This document shows, piece after piece, positions 1-8,482 of a stretch of 37,163 nt of DNA (positions are counted from its first letter, which is position 1; each line of letters begins with the position of its first letter). The DNA comes from Aliiglaciecola sp. 3_MG-2023. GTDB lineage: Bacteria > Pseudomonadota > Gammaproteobacteria > Enterobacterales > Alteromonadaceae. A program made the position numbers and the translations under genes. Below the pieces are notes generated by a model. The model saw nothing but the letters and a program-made list of their open reading frames with translations, ran no database searches and had not been told where the DNA came from. Where the stretch lies: the NCBI RefSeq assembly GCF_030548205.1, contig NZ_JAUORV010000026.1, positions 1 to 37,163 of the forward strand, written 5' to 3'.

Positions 1-48
1 TGATTAAGAAGAGACATTCTTTAAAGTTTGTCCCGAAGCGAGGCGCGC

Positions 49-76
49 ATTCTACAGACCATAATCGGAAGATCAA
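49..76 (-). promoter_or_regulatory. Stringent-type (rRNA/tRNA-like) promoter firing leftwards
   Basis: On the minus strand a -35 TTGATC (71-76) is followed after 16 nt by a -10 TAGAAT (49-54) and a GC-rich discriminator GCGCGCCTCGCTT. The AT-rich stretch just upstream (77-130) could act as an UP element. The promoter of tRNA-Thr at 6280-6307 has the same 16-nt spacer and the same GCGCCTCGCTT start region, which argues for stable-RNA or ribosomal-type control. The transcript would leave the window at base 1, so its gene is not visible. Confidence 0.6.
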
Positions 77-282
77 GGGTTTATTTCAAATTAATGACAA
101 TAATTTCGAAAAAAGTGTTTTCAAGCTTTAAAAAGAGCAAATTTCAAACGAGTTGCTCAACCTATAAGCAACTTTAAAACAAACAAATTTGGTTATCTGT
201 TTATTTATGCGTAACATGGCATTGCTTTCTTTTCCTTTTTAAAAGAAATCCTATAACAATAATCATATTAGGTAATGACCAC

Positions 283-735
283 ATGAAATCTTTCTCTTTA
301 ATAAATGCACTAATCGCCATAGCTCTTTCTATTATTGCTTACTTCACACTCCCAGATGATTTTGCTTCAGTTCAATTGGCCTTCATTTTCGGCCTACTTA
401 TCGGAGCAATTGCCATTCCACAAATATCAAAGCTAATTTCTGAATCTAAAAAGGTTCAAAGTTCAAGTGATGATATTTCTTCTACCACCACTCTATATGT
501 TGGTAATCTTCCTTATAAAGTAAACGAAGATGCTGTCGCAGAGTATTTTTCTGAATTTGGTAACGTTGCTTCGGTTCGATTAATGAAAGACCGCCGCACT
601 GGAAAACGCAAAGGTTATGGTTTTGTTGAAGTCGCTAGTAAAAGTGCCGACAAAATGATTAGCAAGTTAAACGATACCGATTTTCAAGAACGCACCTTGA
701 AAGTACGTTTAGCAAAAGATAAAACCGAAGGCTAG
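283..735 (+). CDS. Membrane-anchored RRM-type RNA-binding protein
   Basis: 150 aa. Residues about 5-22 and 29-47 are two hydrophobic segments separated by a short acidic loop. After a Ser-rich linker comes one RNA recognition motif: RNP2 is LYVGNL at 71-76 and RNP1 is KGYGFVEV at 110-117, both intact with their aromatic RNA-stacking positions. Bacterial RRM proteins are usually small and soluble, but the two transmembrane segments would tether this one to the inner membrane with the RRM probably in the cytoplasm. An AGGTAA sequence just upstream may serve as ribosome-binding site. It stands alone and ends at a strong bidirectional terminator. The target RNA is unknown. The domain call is secure; the membrane anchoring is a prediction. 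Confidence 0.9.
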   Translation: MKSFSLINALIAIALSIIAYFTLPDDFASVQLAFIFGLLIGAIAIPQISKLISESKKVQSSSDDISSTTTLYVGNLPYKVNEDAVAEYFSEFGNVASVRLMKDRRTGKRKGYGFVEVASKSADKMISKLNDTDFQERTLKVRLAKDKTEG

Positions 736-753
736 GCAGAAGGTTTAAACCTT

Positions 754-790
754 AAATAAAAATGGCGCTTAAACAGCGCCATTTTTATTT
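754..790. terminator. Bidirectional intrinsic terminator
   Basis: A perfect 16-bp inverted repeat (754-769 with 775-790) around a TAAAC loop. It has a GC-rich core GGCGCT and A/T tracts on both sides. It lies between the convergent RRM gene and the hybrid sensor gene and touches the latter's stop codon at 792-794. Confidence 0.95.
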
Positions 791-791
791 G

Positions 792-3700
792 TTAATCCAC
801 CTTCATTTTTTTCATAAAAGCCTTAGGTGACAATCCAAACTCTTTTTTGAACTGATTACTAAAATAGGCCGGAGATGAAAACCCAACGTTAAAGGCTGTT
901 TCAGTGATTTGTTTGCCGTTAAGAAGATCACTTCTAGCTTTTAACAGACGGTATCTTCTGAGTAACTCGGTAAAGCTAGAATTAGTGAAGGCTGTGAGTT
1001 TTCGGGTTAATTGCCGTTCACTGATAGCCAAGTCAACAACAGCTCGTCCTCTATTGCAGGTGTTATCTTTATAGTTATCTTCTAACCAACAGATAAATTT
1101 ATCGTAAAAGCGCGTATCTCGTTCAGACGACAAACAGTCACTATTCAATTCGAAGACATCCTTGTTCTCTACCGCGTTAAAATTATATTTTTGGGAGATC
1201 TTACGTCTAATTGCAAGTAGGTTTTTTACCCGTGCCAATAACTCAGTATTGTTAAACGGTTTCTTTATATAGTCATCAATATGGTAACCCCAACTCTCTA
1301 TTCGAGTTTTATCATCTCCCTTTGCCGTTAACATGACTATCGGAATATGGGAGGTTAATTCATTATCTCTAACACTCCGACTTAATTCGAAACCGTCAGA
1401 TGACGGCATCATCAGATCAGTAATAATGATATCTGGTAGAATTTCTAATGATTTTCTGAACCCTTCCTGGCCGTTTTCAGCTTTATAACAATTGTATTCC
1501 TCACTAAAAATGAGAGACAAATAATTTCGCATTTCTGATTGGTCTTCCACTATCAGAATAGAGGGTCTTTTTGCGGCGTCTTCAATTGTATTGGATTCTA
1601 TAGCATCAGCGTTATCCAAATCGAGTTCGGTTTTCTCTCGACCTATTGGAACCGATACAAATAACTCAGGCTCAGAATTAGAAATGTCATAATTAACTGG
1701 CAAGCTAACAGTAAATTTAGTTCCCACATCAATTTGACTTTCCACATCAATTGACCCGCCATTGGCAGTAACCAACTCCTTAACGACGGCTAAACCTAAA
1801 CCTGAACCATTTGATTCTGAGACATTTTCTAAGCGCGTAAAACGCTGAAAAATCAAATCAATATTTTCAGCCGCAATACCGAAGCCTTGATCAGATATTT
1901 CAATCTTGAAAACACCACCATTTGTTGCAGCAAATACCTTTACGCTTCCATCTTTTTTGTTGTACTTAAATGCATTCATGAGCAAGTTAGATAGAATCTT
2001 TTCTAAGGAATCAGCTATGTATGTTCCAGTCCCTTTGCAATTATTATCTAAGATTAATTGTTGTTTTTTGCTTAAGGATATTGGTCGAAATGACTCAACT
2101 ATAATTTCAACTGAGTTATGCAAATCATAATGAACCTTATCATCTAACTTACTTGAGTCTACTTTTGACAATTCAAGTACTTGATCGACAAGGTTCGTTA
2201 ATCTGAATACATTGATTTTTAATATTTCTAAAAACTGTTTAGATTTTTCATCAGAAATAATATTAGCGAGTTGTTCAATGGGACCGCGTATTAGTGAAAG
2301 TGGCGTTCTAAACTCATGGGAAGCATTTGCATATAATAGCTCTTTGTGATGTAGCAAGTCCTTAAGCCTTCTTTTACTCGTCGCCAACTCCTTAGTTTGG
2401 ACGAGGACCGATGACTCCAACCTTTCATTCAGGGATTTTAATTGAATTGTTCTATATTTGTTGAAACTGATGAAAGCGAGAATGCACGCACAAAGATAAA
2501 CAATATACGCTTGCCAAGTTTGCCAAAAAGGGGGGCGAACTTTAATTTTTAACGAGTTTACGGGTTGTATACTGGCACTCTTTGGATCTACCACACGAAC
2601 TTCGAATACGTAGTCCCCACTGGGCAGTGTAGAGTAAGTAGCTTTAGCAGTTTCAGAAGACGCATCGATCCAGTTATCATTTAAACCAACTAATCTATAT
2701 TGAAACTGTATGATATTACGATCAACGAAGTTATTTGCAGCAAAGGATAACTCGAAAAGAAATTCTTCATAGGAAATTTCTATAGGTAAATCATTTGCTA
2801 TTGACTCAAACAAATCTCGTTTCCTGGAAACTAATCCCTGCTTATCTCTAATAAGTACCATTAAATCCACAAAAAGCGCTTGACTCACTTTTCTTAGGCG
2901 CTTATTTAGAAATTGATTAGCTAATCGAGTATTAACAATATAATTTTCCCTATCTCCGGCAACCAAAATCTGTTCGCCTTCTAGGTTTATAGATGCAGTT
3001 ATTTCAAAATCAACATCTTGAATTCCGTCCTCTCTACCAAGTTTGATGGAGGTTCTATTGACATGATCATATCGAACTAGCCCCTGATTGGTCATAACCC
3101 AGAAGTAACCCTCTGAATCTTGCACAAGCTCTCGAATATGCCTAGAATTTGCGGTGTAAACCGTATCAATATAAACTATTTCGTCTGACTTCTCATCGAC
3201 GTAAGCAAGCCCCGCACCGTCAGTGCAAAGCCAAATAACACCTTTATTATCTTCTATGAGGCAATTGTTTATGTATGCTTTTCTATCAACCTTACTGATT
3301 TTTTTGGGGAATAAAAGATCAAAAACACCTTTATCTCTTGTCACCGTAATTAATTTACCATCTGACTTTTGATACAAATTATCCACGTTATCTTTTTCCA
3401 AGATAAGAGTTATGAGACCAGTTTTGTCTATTTCGTATATACCCGAGTGTTCACTCCCTAAAACTCCAAAATGTAAGGTATCTTTAAGATTTGAAGTGAT
3501 ATCAACTATAATTCCCTCCGTCTCGTATAGAGGTAAAACATTGGTGTCAGCTATACTTTTTTCTTTACTGTAATTTACCTCAAACACGCCTTTGTCTTCA
3601 ACGCCAACAAGAATTTTTGAACTATTCTCGTCGTAAGTTAACGCTGTGATAGCTCCATAAAAGGAAGCAACCTTCTTTATTTCTCTTTCTACTCTATACA

Positions 3701-4760
3701 AAATATATATATTATCTTGAAATGCTAAAGCAATCTGATTATCGGAGATCTGTGCACTAGCCTGTAAATTAACGTTTTCAAAATTTTTAGGGAGTAATCT
3801 ATCAACTGCTCTTGATAAATCATTAAATATCCCAACTCCGATCAACGGTGCGGAGAAAATGACTCCTCCAGTAGCTGTAATATCGAAATCGTAAATCTCT
3901 TCAATCGTTAATTTCGAATTGTTCAAGATACGTAAGGGTAAGATAAGCTTTTCGAGTTCTAGATCGATGTAATAAAAAGAATCGGAAAAATATAGTAAGG
4001 CATTTTCTTTGTAGGTAAATATTCTGGATATTTTTTTATCTGTTTCCAATACTTTTGCAGTTCCAGAATTATTTTTTTTAAAAATCTTATTATTAACTGC
4101 GTACCATAAAGTTCCTTCGGAATCGATGTGAAAACAATCTAATTTAATTTGTTTGCTATTTGAATCAATCAAATCTAATTTTCTGAGTATCGAGCCATTA
4201 AAACTAAATAAGTGGTTTTCACTATCAAGAAAAAATAACTCTCCTGAATTGGATACTTGTATATCTTCTACAAAGCCAAATGTAGTCTGTTGAGTTGATG
4301 TTACGTTTGAAACTTCTAGTGTATTGATATTTATAATAGAAACAGATTTTTCGCATCTAACATATGCGAAATTTTGATTCACTTTTACGTCTAAACAGTG
4401 ATTTGAAACTAATCCTCTATCAGTTGTAACATGCCGATATTCTCTCAAATTCTGATCATAAATAACCACTCCATTACCAAATAAAGCAACCCATAATTTG
4501 CCATTTTGGTCCTCTGCCAATCCTTCTATATCATAGCCATTGAACGGCTCTTCATTGGTTGATTTGCTTTCTACATGCAGTCCCGTCAACTTGAACAAGC
4601 CATTTTCACTGCCTAACCATATGGAGTTTTTACCTTGTAAAACAGAATAAACTAGCCCTAATGATTTTCCCTCCAATTCATAAAACGTATCAAAGGAATG
4701 AGCACTAGTTGATATTGAAAAAAACACGATAACTTGAACCAAATATTTATAACTTTTCAA
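792..4760 (-). CDS. Hybrid two-component system protein (propeller sensor, HisKA, receiver, AraC output)
   Basis: 1322 aa, a complete signalling pathway in one chain. Residues 1-22 form a signal peptide or anchor. About 25-660 form a periplasmic two-component-regulator propeller with repeated DxxGxLW/GxxW-type strands. About 665-742 are a Y_Y_Y domain, followed by a transmembrane helix about 750-768. The kinase core has the H-box ASHEFRTPLSL with His815, an N-box around 925-935 and G-boxes near 957-990. The receiver (about 1067-1175) has phosphoacceptor Asp1115 and Lys1167. The C-terminus (about 1235-1320) is an AraC-type helix-turn-helix. The start appears to be TTG, with GGGA about 8 nt upstream; an earlier ATG is out of frame. 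This architecture is typical of Bacteroidetes HTCS proteins, where ligands are often glycans. The divergent gene encodes a double-glycine peptide, and a 19-bp motif between the two recurs upstream of the RiPP operon at 17.4 kb. I infer a peptide- or glycan-responsive regulator; the ligand is unknown. Confidence 0.93.
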   Translation of the reverse strand: MKSYKYLVQVIVFFSISTSAHSFDTFYELEGKSLGLVYSVLQGKNSIWLGSENGLFKLTGLHVESKSTNEEPFNGYDIEGLAEDQNGKLWVALFGNGVVIYDQNLREYRHVTTDRGLVSNHCLDVKVNQNFAYVRCEKSVSIININTLEVSNVTSTQQTTFGFVEDIQVSNSGELFFLDSENHLFSFNGSILRKLDLIDSNSKQIKLDCFHIDSEGTLWYAVNNKIFKKNNSGTAKVLETDKKISRIFTYKENALLYFSDSFYYIDLELEKLILPLRILNNSKLTIEEIYDFDITATGGVIFSAPLIGVGIFNDLSRAVDRLLPKNFENVNLQASAQISDNQIALAFQDNIYILYRVEREIKKVASFYGAITALTYDENSSKILVGVEDKGVFEVNYSKEKSIADTNVLPLYETEGIIVDITSNLKDTLHFGVLGSEHSGIYEIDKTGLITLILEKDNVDNLYQKSDGKLITVTRDKGVFDLLFPKKISKVDRKAYINNCLIEDNKGVIWLCTDGAGLAYVDEKSDEIVYIDTVYTANSRHIRELVQDSEGYFWVMTNQGLVRYDHVNRTSIKLGREDGIQDVDFEITASINLEGEQILVAGDRENYIVNTRLANQFLNKRLRKVSQALFVDLMVLIRDKQGLVSRKRDLFESIANDLPIEISYEEFLFELSFAANNFVDRNIIQFQYRLVGLNDNWIDASSETAKATYSTLPSGDYVFEVRVVDPKSASIQPVNSLKIKVRPPFWQTWQAYIVYLCACILAFISFNKYRTIQLKSLNERLESSVLVQTKELATSKRRLKDLLHHKELLYANASHEFRTPLSLIRGPIEQLANIISDEKSKQFLEILKINVFRLTNLVDQVLELSKVDSSKLDDKVHYDLHNSVEIIVESFRPISLSKKQQLILDNNCKGTGTYIADSLEKILSNLLMNAFKYNKKDGSVKVFAATNGGVFKIEISDQGFGIAAENIDLIFQRFTRLENVSESNGSGLGLAVVKELVTANGGSIDVESQIDVGTKFTVSLPVNYDISNSEPELFVSVPIGREKTELDLDNADAIESNTIEDAAKRPSILIVEDQSEMRNYLSLIFSEEYNCYKAENGQEGFRKSLEILPDIIITDLMMPSSDGFELSRSVRDNELTSHIPIVMLTAKGDDKTRIESWGYHIDDYIKKPFNNTELLARVKNLLAIRRKISQKYNFNAVENKDVFELNSDCLSSERDTRFYDKFICWLEDNYKDNTCNRGRAVVDLAISERQLTRKLTAFTNSSFTELLRRYRLLKARSDLLNGKQITETAFNVGFSSPAYFSNQFKKEFGLSPKAFMKKMKVD

Positions 4761-4765
4761 TCTTT

Positions 4766-4829
4766 TGTCCCATTATTACAAGTAAATGACTCATTGATTA
4801 TTTTTAGAACTACATTAAAAGACTATCTT
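4766..4829 (+). promoter_or_regulatory. Direct-repeat operator and promoter of the double-glycine peptide gene
   Basis: TGTCCCATTATTACAAGTA (4766-4784) matches 14 of 19 positions of the repeat at 17423-17441. Exactly 21 bp downstream is a degenerate copy (4787-4805, 9 of 19 matches). A -10-like TATCTT (4824-4829) begins 18 nt after the second repeat. That is the same gap as between the last repeat and TATTCT at 17541 in front of the RiPP operon. There is no convincing -35, as expected for activator-dependent transcription. The motif also overlaps the 5' leader of the hybrid sensor gene, which could give autoregulation. Confidence 0.5.
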
Positions 4830-4881
4830 TGAAATGACAGAAGTTAAGTTTAGTACATATTTTTAACAATGGAGAAAACAA

Positions 4882-5064
4882 ATGAACAAAGTAAAAAACG
4901 AGAATTGTAAAACCATGCATGAAATTACCAATAAAACCCAATTGGAAAATATCTTTGGAGGAGAGTCTCAATTAACTACATATATCAATGAAGAGAAGCC
5001 AGATAAGCCCACTCCAATAAAACGTAAGCCAAAAAGAAGTGGTGTACCTGCAGTTGATTTGTGA
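4882..5064 (+). CDS. Small double-glycine leader peptide, possible RiPP precursor or peptide signal
   Basis: 60 aa with a GGAG ribosome-binding site. Residues 1-27 resemble a C39-peptidase leader: L21 (-7), I24 (-4), G26-G27 (-2/-1). The predicted mature part is 33 residues. It opens ESQLTTYINEEK, then is rich in Pro, Lys and Arg. TTYINEE (32-38) is a Thr-Thr pair followed after three residues by Glu-Glu. This is close to, but one residue shorter than, the TTxxxxEE spacing in the precursor at 21.7 kb. No exporter or modifying enzyme adjoins it; the only C39 exporter and ATP-grasp ligase in the window are 14-17 kb away. It is divergent from the hybrid sensor kinase and shares its operator region. 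It could be a graspetide precursor, an unmodified bacteriocin-like peptide or a peptide pheromone. The leader is visible; the role is inference. Confidence 0.7.
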   Translation: MNKVKNENCKTMHEITNKTQLENIFGGESQLTTYINEEKPDKPTPIKRKPKRSGVPAVDL

Positions 5065-5104
5065 ATAAAACTTACTAATTTTTTTGAACATTTGCTAAGC
5101 CTTA

Positions 5105-5166
5105 TAAAGATATATAAGTTATCTTTAAAAAACAGTACTAACGTCTCGGTTAAAGTTAGTACTGTT
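5105..5166. terminator. Tandem hairpins after the double-glycine peptide gene
   Basis: Two inverted repeats follow each other. The first is 8 bp (5105-5112 with 5120-5127). The second is a perfect 12-bp stem, AACAGTACTAAC (5131-5142) with 5155-5166 and a 12-nt loop. The T-tract lies on the minus-strand side (T6 after the stem), so it should stop leftward transcription well. In the plus direction only a short T run follows. The 297-base gap 5065-5361 shows nothing else beyond the start region of the next gene. Confidence 0.6.
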
Positions 5167-5361
5167 TATGTATTCAAGATCACCCAAATTAATGAATTTA
5201 TTTAAAAAATGTCACATTACTTTACAAGCCCCGCCCACATCAAACTGTACAAAATTCCATCACTTTGAAAACCCTAGCTTTTCCCATTGTGGCTTAAAAA
5301 TTGCGCTTCTAAATTTGCTCTTTTCAGTAAACACCACAACATTAATAAAAGGAAGAAGACA

Positions 5362-5913
5362 GTGATACGTAAAATAAAAATAAAGGTTATACCCTTTGTG
5401 TTTCTAGCACTGGCATGTTGTTCAACGCCAGCGATTTCAAGTTTGGTTTATTCAGACACAAATGCCACTGGAGACTTTTGGGCTCGTCCATTTCAAAACG
5501 GCCTAGGTATTTCAACCTTCGGGCCAGTTCAATACCATGTTCAAAGTTTTTTCACTGCCGATTCGGGATTATTTAATTTTAGCAGTATCCAGGATTATGA
5601 CGGCTTTATACACTTGTATGAATTTGACTTTTCGCCTACTGACCAAATCGTTAATTTGTTAGTTAGTGATGATGACGGTGCTGATGGTATAGGGTCATCT
5701 GAATTTAGTTTCAATTTGGTGGGTTCACAGCAATATTATCTGGTGACCAGCGCGTTTTCGGCTGGAGATGTTGGCAGCTTTACAAATACCATTAGCGGTA
5801 ATGATAGCGATATAGCGGTGTTCGCAGGGACGGTTTCTGTGCCCGAGCCATCAACCCTTGCCATATTGGCACTCGGCGTTGCAGGGTTGGCTAGCCGTCG
5901 CTTGAAAAAGTAA
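5362..5913 (+). CDS. PEP-CTERM sorting domain protein
   Basis: 183 aa from a GTG start preceded by GGAAGAAG. A longer reading from 5287 has no ribosome-binding site and would put 25 charged residues before the signal peptide. Residues 2-27 (basic start, hydrophobic core, then ending near AISS) are a signal peptide. The C-terminus is a textbook PEP-CTERM: VPEPSTLAILALG, a hydrophobic helix, then the basic tail SRRLKK. In this family exosortase (EpsH/XrtA type) processes the protein at the PEP motif for surface or matrix attachment. No exosortase gene is in the window. The middle part, rich in Asp, Ser and Phe, matches no domain I recognise; it may be a beta-sandwich. It is monocistronic with its own terminator. 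Confidence 0.85.
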   Translation: MIRKIKIKVIPFVFLALACCSTPAISSLVYSDTNATGDFWARPFQNGLGISTFGPVQYHVQSFFTADSGLFNFSSIQDYDGFIHLYEFDFSPTDQIVNLLVSDDDGADGIGSSEFSFNLVGSQQYYLVTSAFSAGDVGSFTNTISGNDSDIAVFAGTVSVPEPSTLAILALGVAGLASRRLKK

Positions 5914-5942
5914 AACAGTTACTGTTGAGAGCACAGTTGTTA

Positions 5943-5974
5943 AGAGCACCTTTGATATAATAGGTGCTCTTTTT
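5943..5974 (+). terminator. Intrinsic terminator of the PEP-CTERM gene
   Basis: A 9-bp stem AGAGCACCT / AGGTGCTCT (5943-5951 with 5962-5970) with a 10-nt loop, followed by TTTTGTTT. Confidence 0.9.
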
Positions 5975-6114
5975 GTTTCTGTTTTATTTGTTTTTTGTAA
6001 AGCGTCTTTTGCTGGCAATGACATTTCTTTGTAATGTTAGCCATGATTATTCATGCGTCTAGTAAAGACTTTCAAAGGATTAGAAAACAGATACGTTAAG
6101 CTAAAAAGAGAAAA

Positions 6115-6190
<76 letters not shown>

Positions 6191-6279
6191 ACACTAAGGT
6201 GACGGCTTTTGATTTACTGTAGTAAGTATTTCTACCCCAGTGACAAGGTTGGTAAATCTTGTCTCAAAAGCGAGGCGCT

Positions 6280-6307
6280 ATTTTAATCGCAGATTGAATC
6301 TTGTCAA
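6280..6307 (-). promoter_or_regulatory. Promoter of tRNA-Thr
   Basis: Minus strand: consensus -35 TTGACA (6302-6307), 16-nt spacer, -10 TAAAAT (6280-6285). The GC-rich discriminator AGCGCCTCGCTT is typical of stringently controlled stable-RNA promoters. It lies about 90 nt upstream of the mature tRNA 5' end and matches the promoter at 49-76. Confidence 0.8.
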
Positions 6308-6396
6308 CCATTGTTTCCCTACTTATTGCTTTTTATTGCAAGTTTTAATCAAAGCGCCTAAATTTCCATCGTAATGATGAGCTTAAGTATTCTTGG

Positions 6397-7539
6397 TTAG
6401 TCGATTTTAGCTAGTTTGTCTGCTTCATCGAGTAACTTAGGGAAATATTCTACTGGTAAATACTTCGCCAAAGTCGTCATAAGTTCGGCCAGGTCAGCGT
6501 AACTCTCTCCGGTAAGATTGATATGCCCCATTTTACGTTTAGCTCTAACGGTTTTGCCATAGAGGTGCAAGTTACAATGGGCCAGCGAGAGCAAATCGGT
6601 AGAGTAGTCATCACAACCGATAATATTGATCATGGCACTCTTGCCATTGGCTTGTGTACTACCCAATGGCAGCCCCGTAATAGCGCGCATATGATTTGCA
6701 AATTGACTACATTCAGTGCCTTGCATACTCCAATGACCAGAGTTATGCACACGTGGTGCAATTTCGTTAACTAACAATTGGTCACCAACTTGGAAAAACT
6801 CCACCGCCAACACACCAACGTAATCAAATTCATCCACTAACTTGGTGAATGCTCTGTGAGCCTGTTCTGTCAGCTGACTATCAATCTCGGGAGCTGGGGC
6901 AACTGAAACATGAAGCTGCCCCTCATGATGCAGGTTTTCGGCTAGTGGATAGAACCGAATATCACCGTGTAATCCACGTACACCGACTAACGAAAGTTCA
7001 CGATCAAATGGCACCATTTGTTCGGCAATAAGTGGGACTTGAACCAAATCCAAATCGGCCAATTGCTGTTTAAGTGCAGGTAAGTCGTCTTTGCTTCCTA
7101 AACGCCATTGTCCGTATCCATCATAACCATCGCGACTAGCTTTAATAATTAGTTTTTCACCTAATTGTACAACGGCTTCATCGAGTTGTTCGATGTCAGT
7201 AACAATGCGGTGTTTACTGTTGTTGATCTGTAATTTCTCAAGCACATTTTTTTCACGTACTCGATCTGCGCCTGTCAAAATCGCTTCCATACTAGGGTAA
7301 AGCTTGCCACTGCTTTGGGCTTGCTCCAATAAATCTTCAGGAACATGTTCAAACTCTACCGTCAAAGCATCGGCCATTTGGATAGCCTGTTCAATGCTAA
7401 TATCGAGTTGCATTTTGCTAATAGGATCAACCACGGTGTGATTTGCCACGTCTACGGCATTAACTTTGAATCCCAGTGGCACAGCAGACAAATACATCAT
7501 TTGTGCTAATTGCCCCGAACCATAGATCAGAACGTTCAC
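6397..7539 (-). CDS. purK: N5-carboxyaminoimidazole ribonucleotide synthase (PurK)
   Basis: 380 aa, the normal length. It catalyses ATP- and bicarbonate-dependent carboxylation of aminoimidazole ribonucleotide to N5-CAIR in purine biosynthesis. The N-terminal GSGQLAQMM is the PurK nucleotide-binding turn. The ATP-grasp core includes [47 protein letters not shown] and the metal-binding ExxN/PRxHNSGH region. The start is GTG at 7539 and overlaps the purE stop by four bases (GTGA), so translation is probably coupled. It is the second gene of a purE-purK operon. Confidence 0.96.
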   Translation of the reverse strand: MNVLIYGSGQLAQMMYLSAVPLGFKVNAVDVANHTVVDPISKMQLDISIEQAIQMADALTVEFEHVPEDLLEQAQSSGKLYPSMEAILTGADRVREKNVLEKLQINNSKHRIVTDIEQLDEAVVQLGEKLIIKASRDGYDGYGQWRLGSKDDLPALKQQLADLDLVQVPLIAEQMVPFDRELSLVGVRGLHGDIRFYPLAENLHHEGQLHVSVAPAPEIDSQLTEQAHRAFTKLVDEFDYVGVLAVEFFQVGDQLLVNEIAPRVHNSGHWSMQGTECSQFANHMRAITGLPLGSTQANGKSAMINIIGCDDYSTDLLSLAHCNLHLYGKTVRAKRKMGHINLTGESYADLAELMTTLAKYLPVEYFPKLLDEADKLAKID

Positions 7540-8027
7540 TCAGGTAACTCCAACTCATCTAATGCCAGAACAGTATCGGTTTGCTTTTTACGAAAGGCTA
7601 TCACCGCCTCTGCCACTTTTTTATCGTGTAAGGCAATAACTTGTGCGGCGAGTAAACCTGCATTAGCAGCGCCCGCTTCACCAATAGCTAAAGTGCCAAC
7701 TGCAACGCCTTTTGGCATTTGCACAATGGAATATAGTGAGTCAACGCCACTTAACTGACTTGAACGTACAGGAACGCCAAACACAGGAATATGTGTATGG
7801 GCAGCAATCATGCCCGGCAAGTGAGCAGCGCCCCCTGCTCCACCGATAATCACATGATAATCGTTATCTGCAGCAGTTTTCGCGAACTCAGTCAGTAAAT
7901 CTGGGGTTCTGTGAGCTGATACCACTTTTGCATCAAACGCCACACCAAGGTTTTTCAACATAATTGCAGCTTGCTGCATGGTTGGCCAATCTGATTTTGA
8001 ACCCATTACTATTGCCACTTTAGGCAT
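7536..8027 (-). CDS. purE: N5-CAIR mutase (PurE)
   Basis: 162 aa from the ATG at 8025-8027, which has GGAG five to six bases upstream and gives the family start [18 protein letters not shown] longer reading to 8093 adds 22 residues without family similarity or ribosome-binding site. PurE converts N5-CAIR to CAIR, the step after PurK. Visible signatures are MGSKSD (substrate phosphate binding), SAHRTPD and [12 protein letters not shown]. The residues after about 150 form an ordinary charged tail. It is first in the operon with purK and lies behind a putative PurR-controlled promoter. Confidence 0.96.
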   Translation of the reverse strand: MPKVAIVMGSKSDWPTMQQAAIMLKNLGVAFDAKVVSAHRTPDLLTEFAKTAADNDYHVIIGGAGGAAHLPGMIAAHTHIPVFGVPVRSSQLSGVDSLYSIVQMPKGVAVGTLAIGEAGAANAGLLAAQVIALHDKKVAEAVIAFRKKQTDTVLALDELELPE

Positions 8028-8198
8028 ATCTGCTCCTAACTTTTTAGGTCTGAGAACCAACGCTGTGTTGGTGATACGTTTTGAGGGGCACAACTTCCCT
8101 TAAATAATAAAAACAATGCTCAAAAAGCCCACTTTCGTTAGCTTTTGCATTACTTCTATCAAATAAAAATATGAATAAACCTAGAACAGGGTTATTCC

Positions 8199-8258
8199 CC
8201 TCAATAATTGAGGCGGCAGATTGTAGCTTAATTTTCGCCCAAGCCCAAACGTTGACGA
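8199..8258 (-). promoter_or_regulatory. purEK promoter with candidate PurR operator
   Basis: Minus strand: -35 TTGGGC (8243-8248), 17-nt spacer, -10 TACAAT (8220-8225). A PurR-like operator TCGTCAACGTTTGGGC (8243-8258) overlaps the -35. It agrees with the known enteric consensus ACGCAAACGTTTGCGT at 11 of 16 positions, including the central AACGTTTG. A perfect 15-bp palindrome (8199-8213) lies at the expected transcript start. The leader to purE is about 185 nt. In the rest of the 455-base gap (8028-8482) I see only the ribosome-binding site of nhaA and no clear nhaA promoter. Confidence 0.6.
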
Positions 8259-8482
8259 GACGAAAATAGATAATTAATGCTTCTAGACCAACAATTACAC
8301 TGCATTATTCGAAATTATTGGGCTTTTTCATGCTTTATTTACGTATTAAATAGAGGATTGACTATTATGTAGTAAATAACGTTAAACATGATATGGAATG
8401 TAAAAATGTAGCAACAAACTACGCATTATGCACAGCCACAAGCTAGGCTTAAGGTTGTAAAGTAGTATAGAAGGAGTGATTA

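Noticed and set aside
1906..2130. Small plus-strand reading frame inside the hybrid sensor gene
   Set aside because: Antisense shadow of the conserved kinase domain, with no supporting signals.
5210..5230. Possible further copy of the 19-bp repeat (TGTCACATTACTTTACAAG)
   Set aside because: It needs a two-base insertion to align with the 4766 copy and has no partner 21 bp away; treated as chance.
5287..5361. Upstream extension of the PEP-CTERM protein
   Set aside because: It would place 25 residues before the signal peptide and lacks a ribosome-binding site, while the GTG at 5362 has GGAAGAAG.
5168..5365. 65-codon plus-strand reading frame upstream of the PEP-CTERM gene
   Set aside because: No ribosome-binding site, Cys/His-rich random composition, starts right after a hairpin and overlaps the start of the real gene.
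8028..8093. 22-residue N-terminal extension of PurE
   Set aside because: The ATG at 8027 has a good GGAG and gives the conserved family start; the extension is leader sequence.
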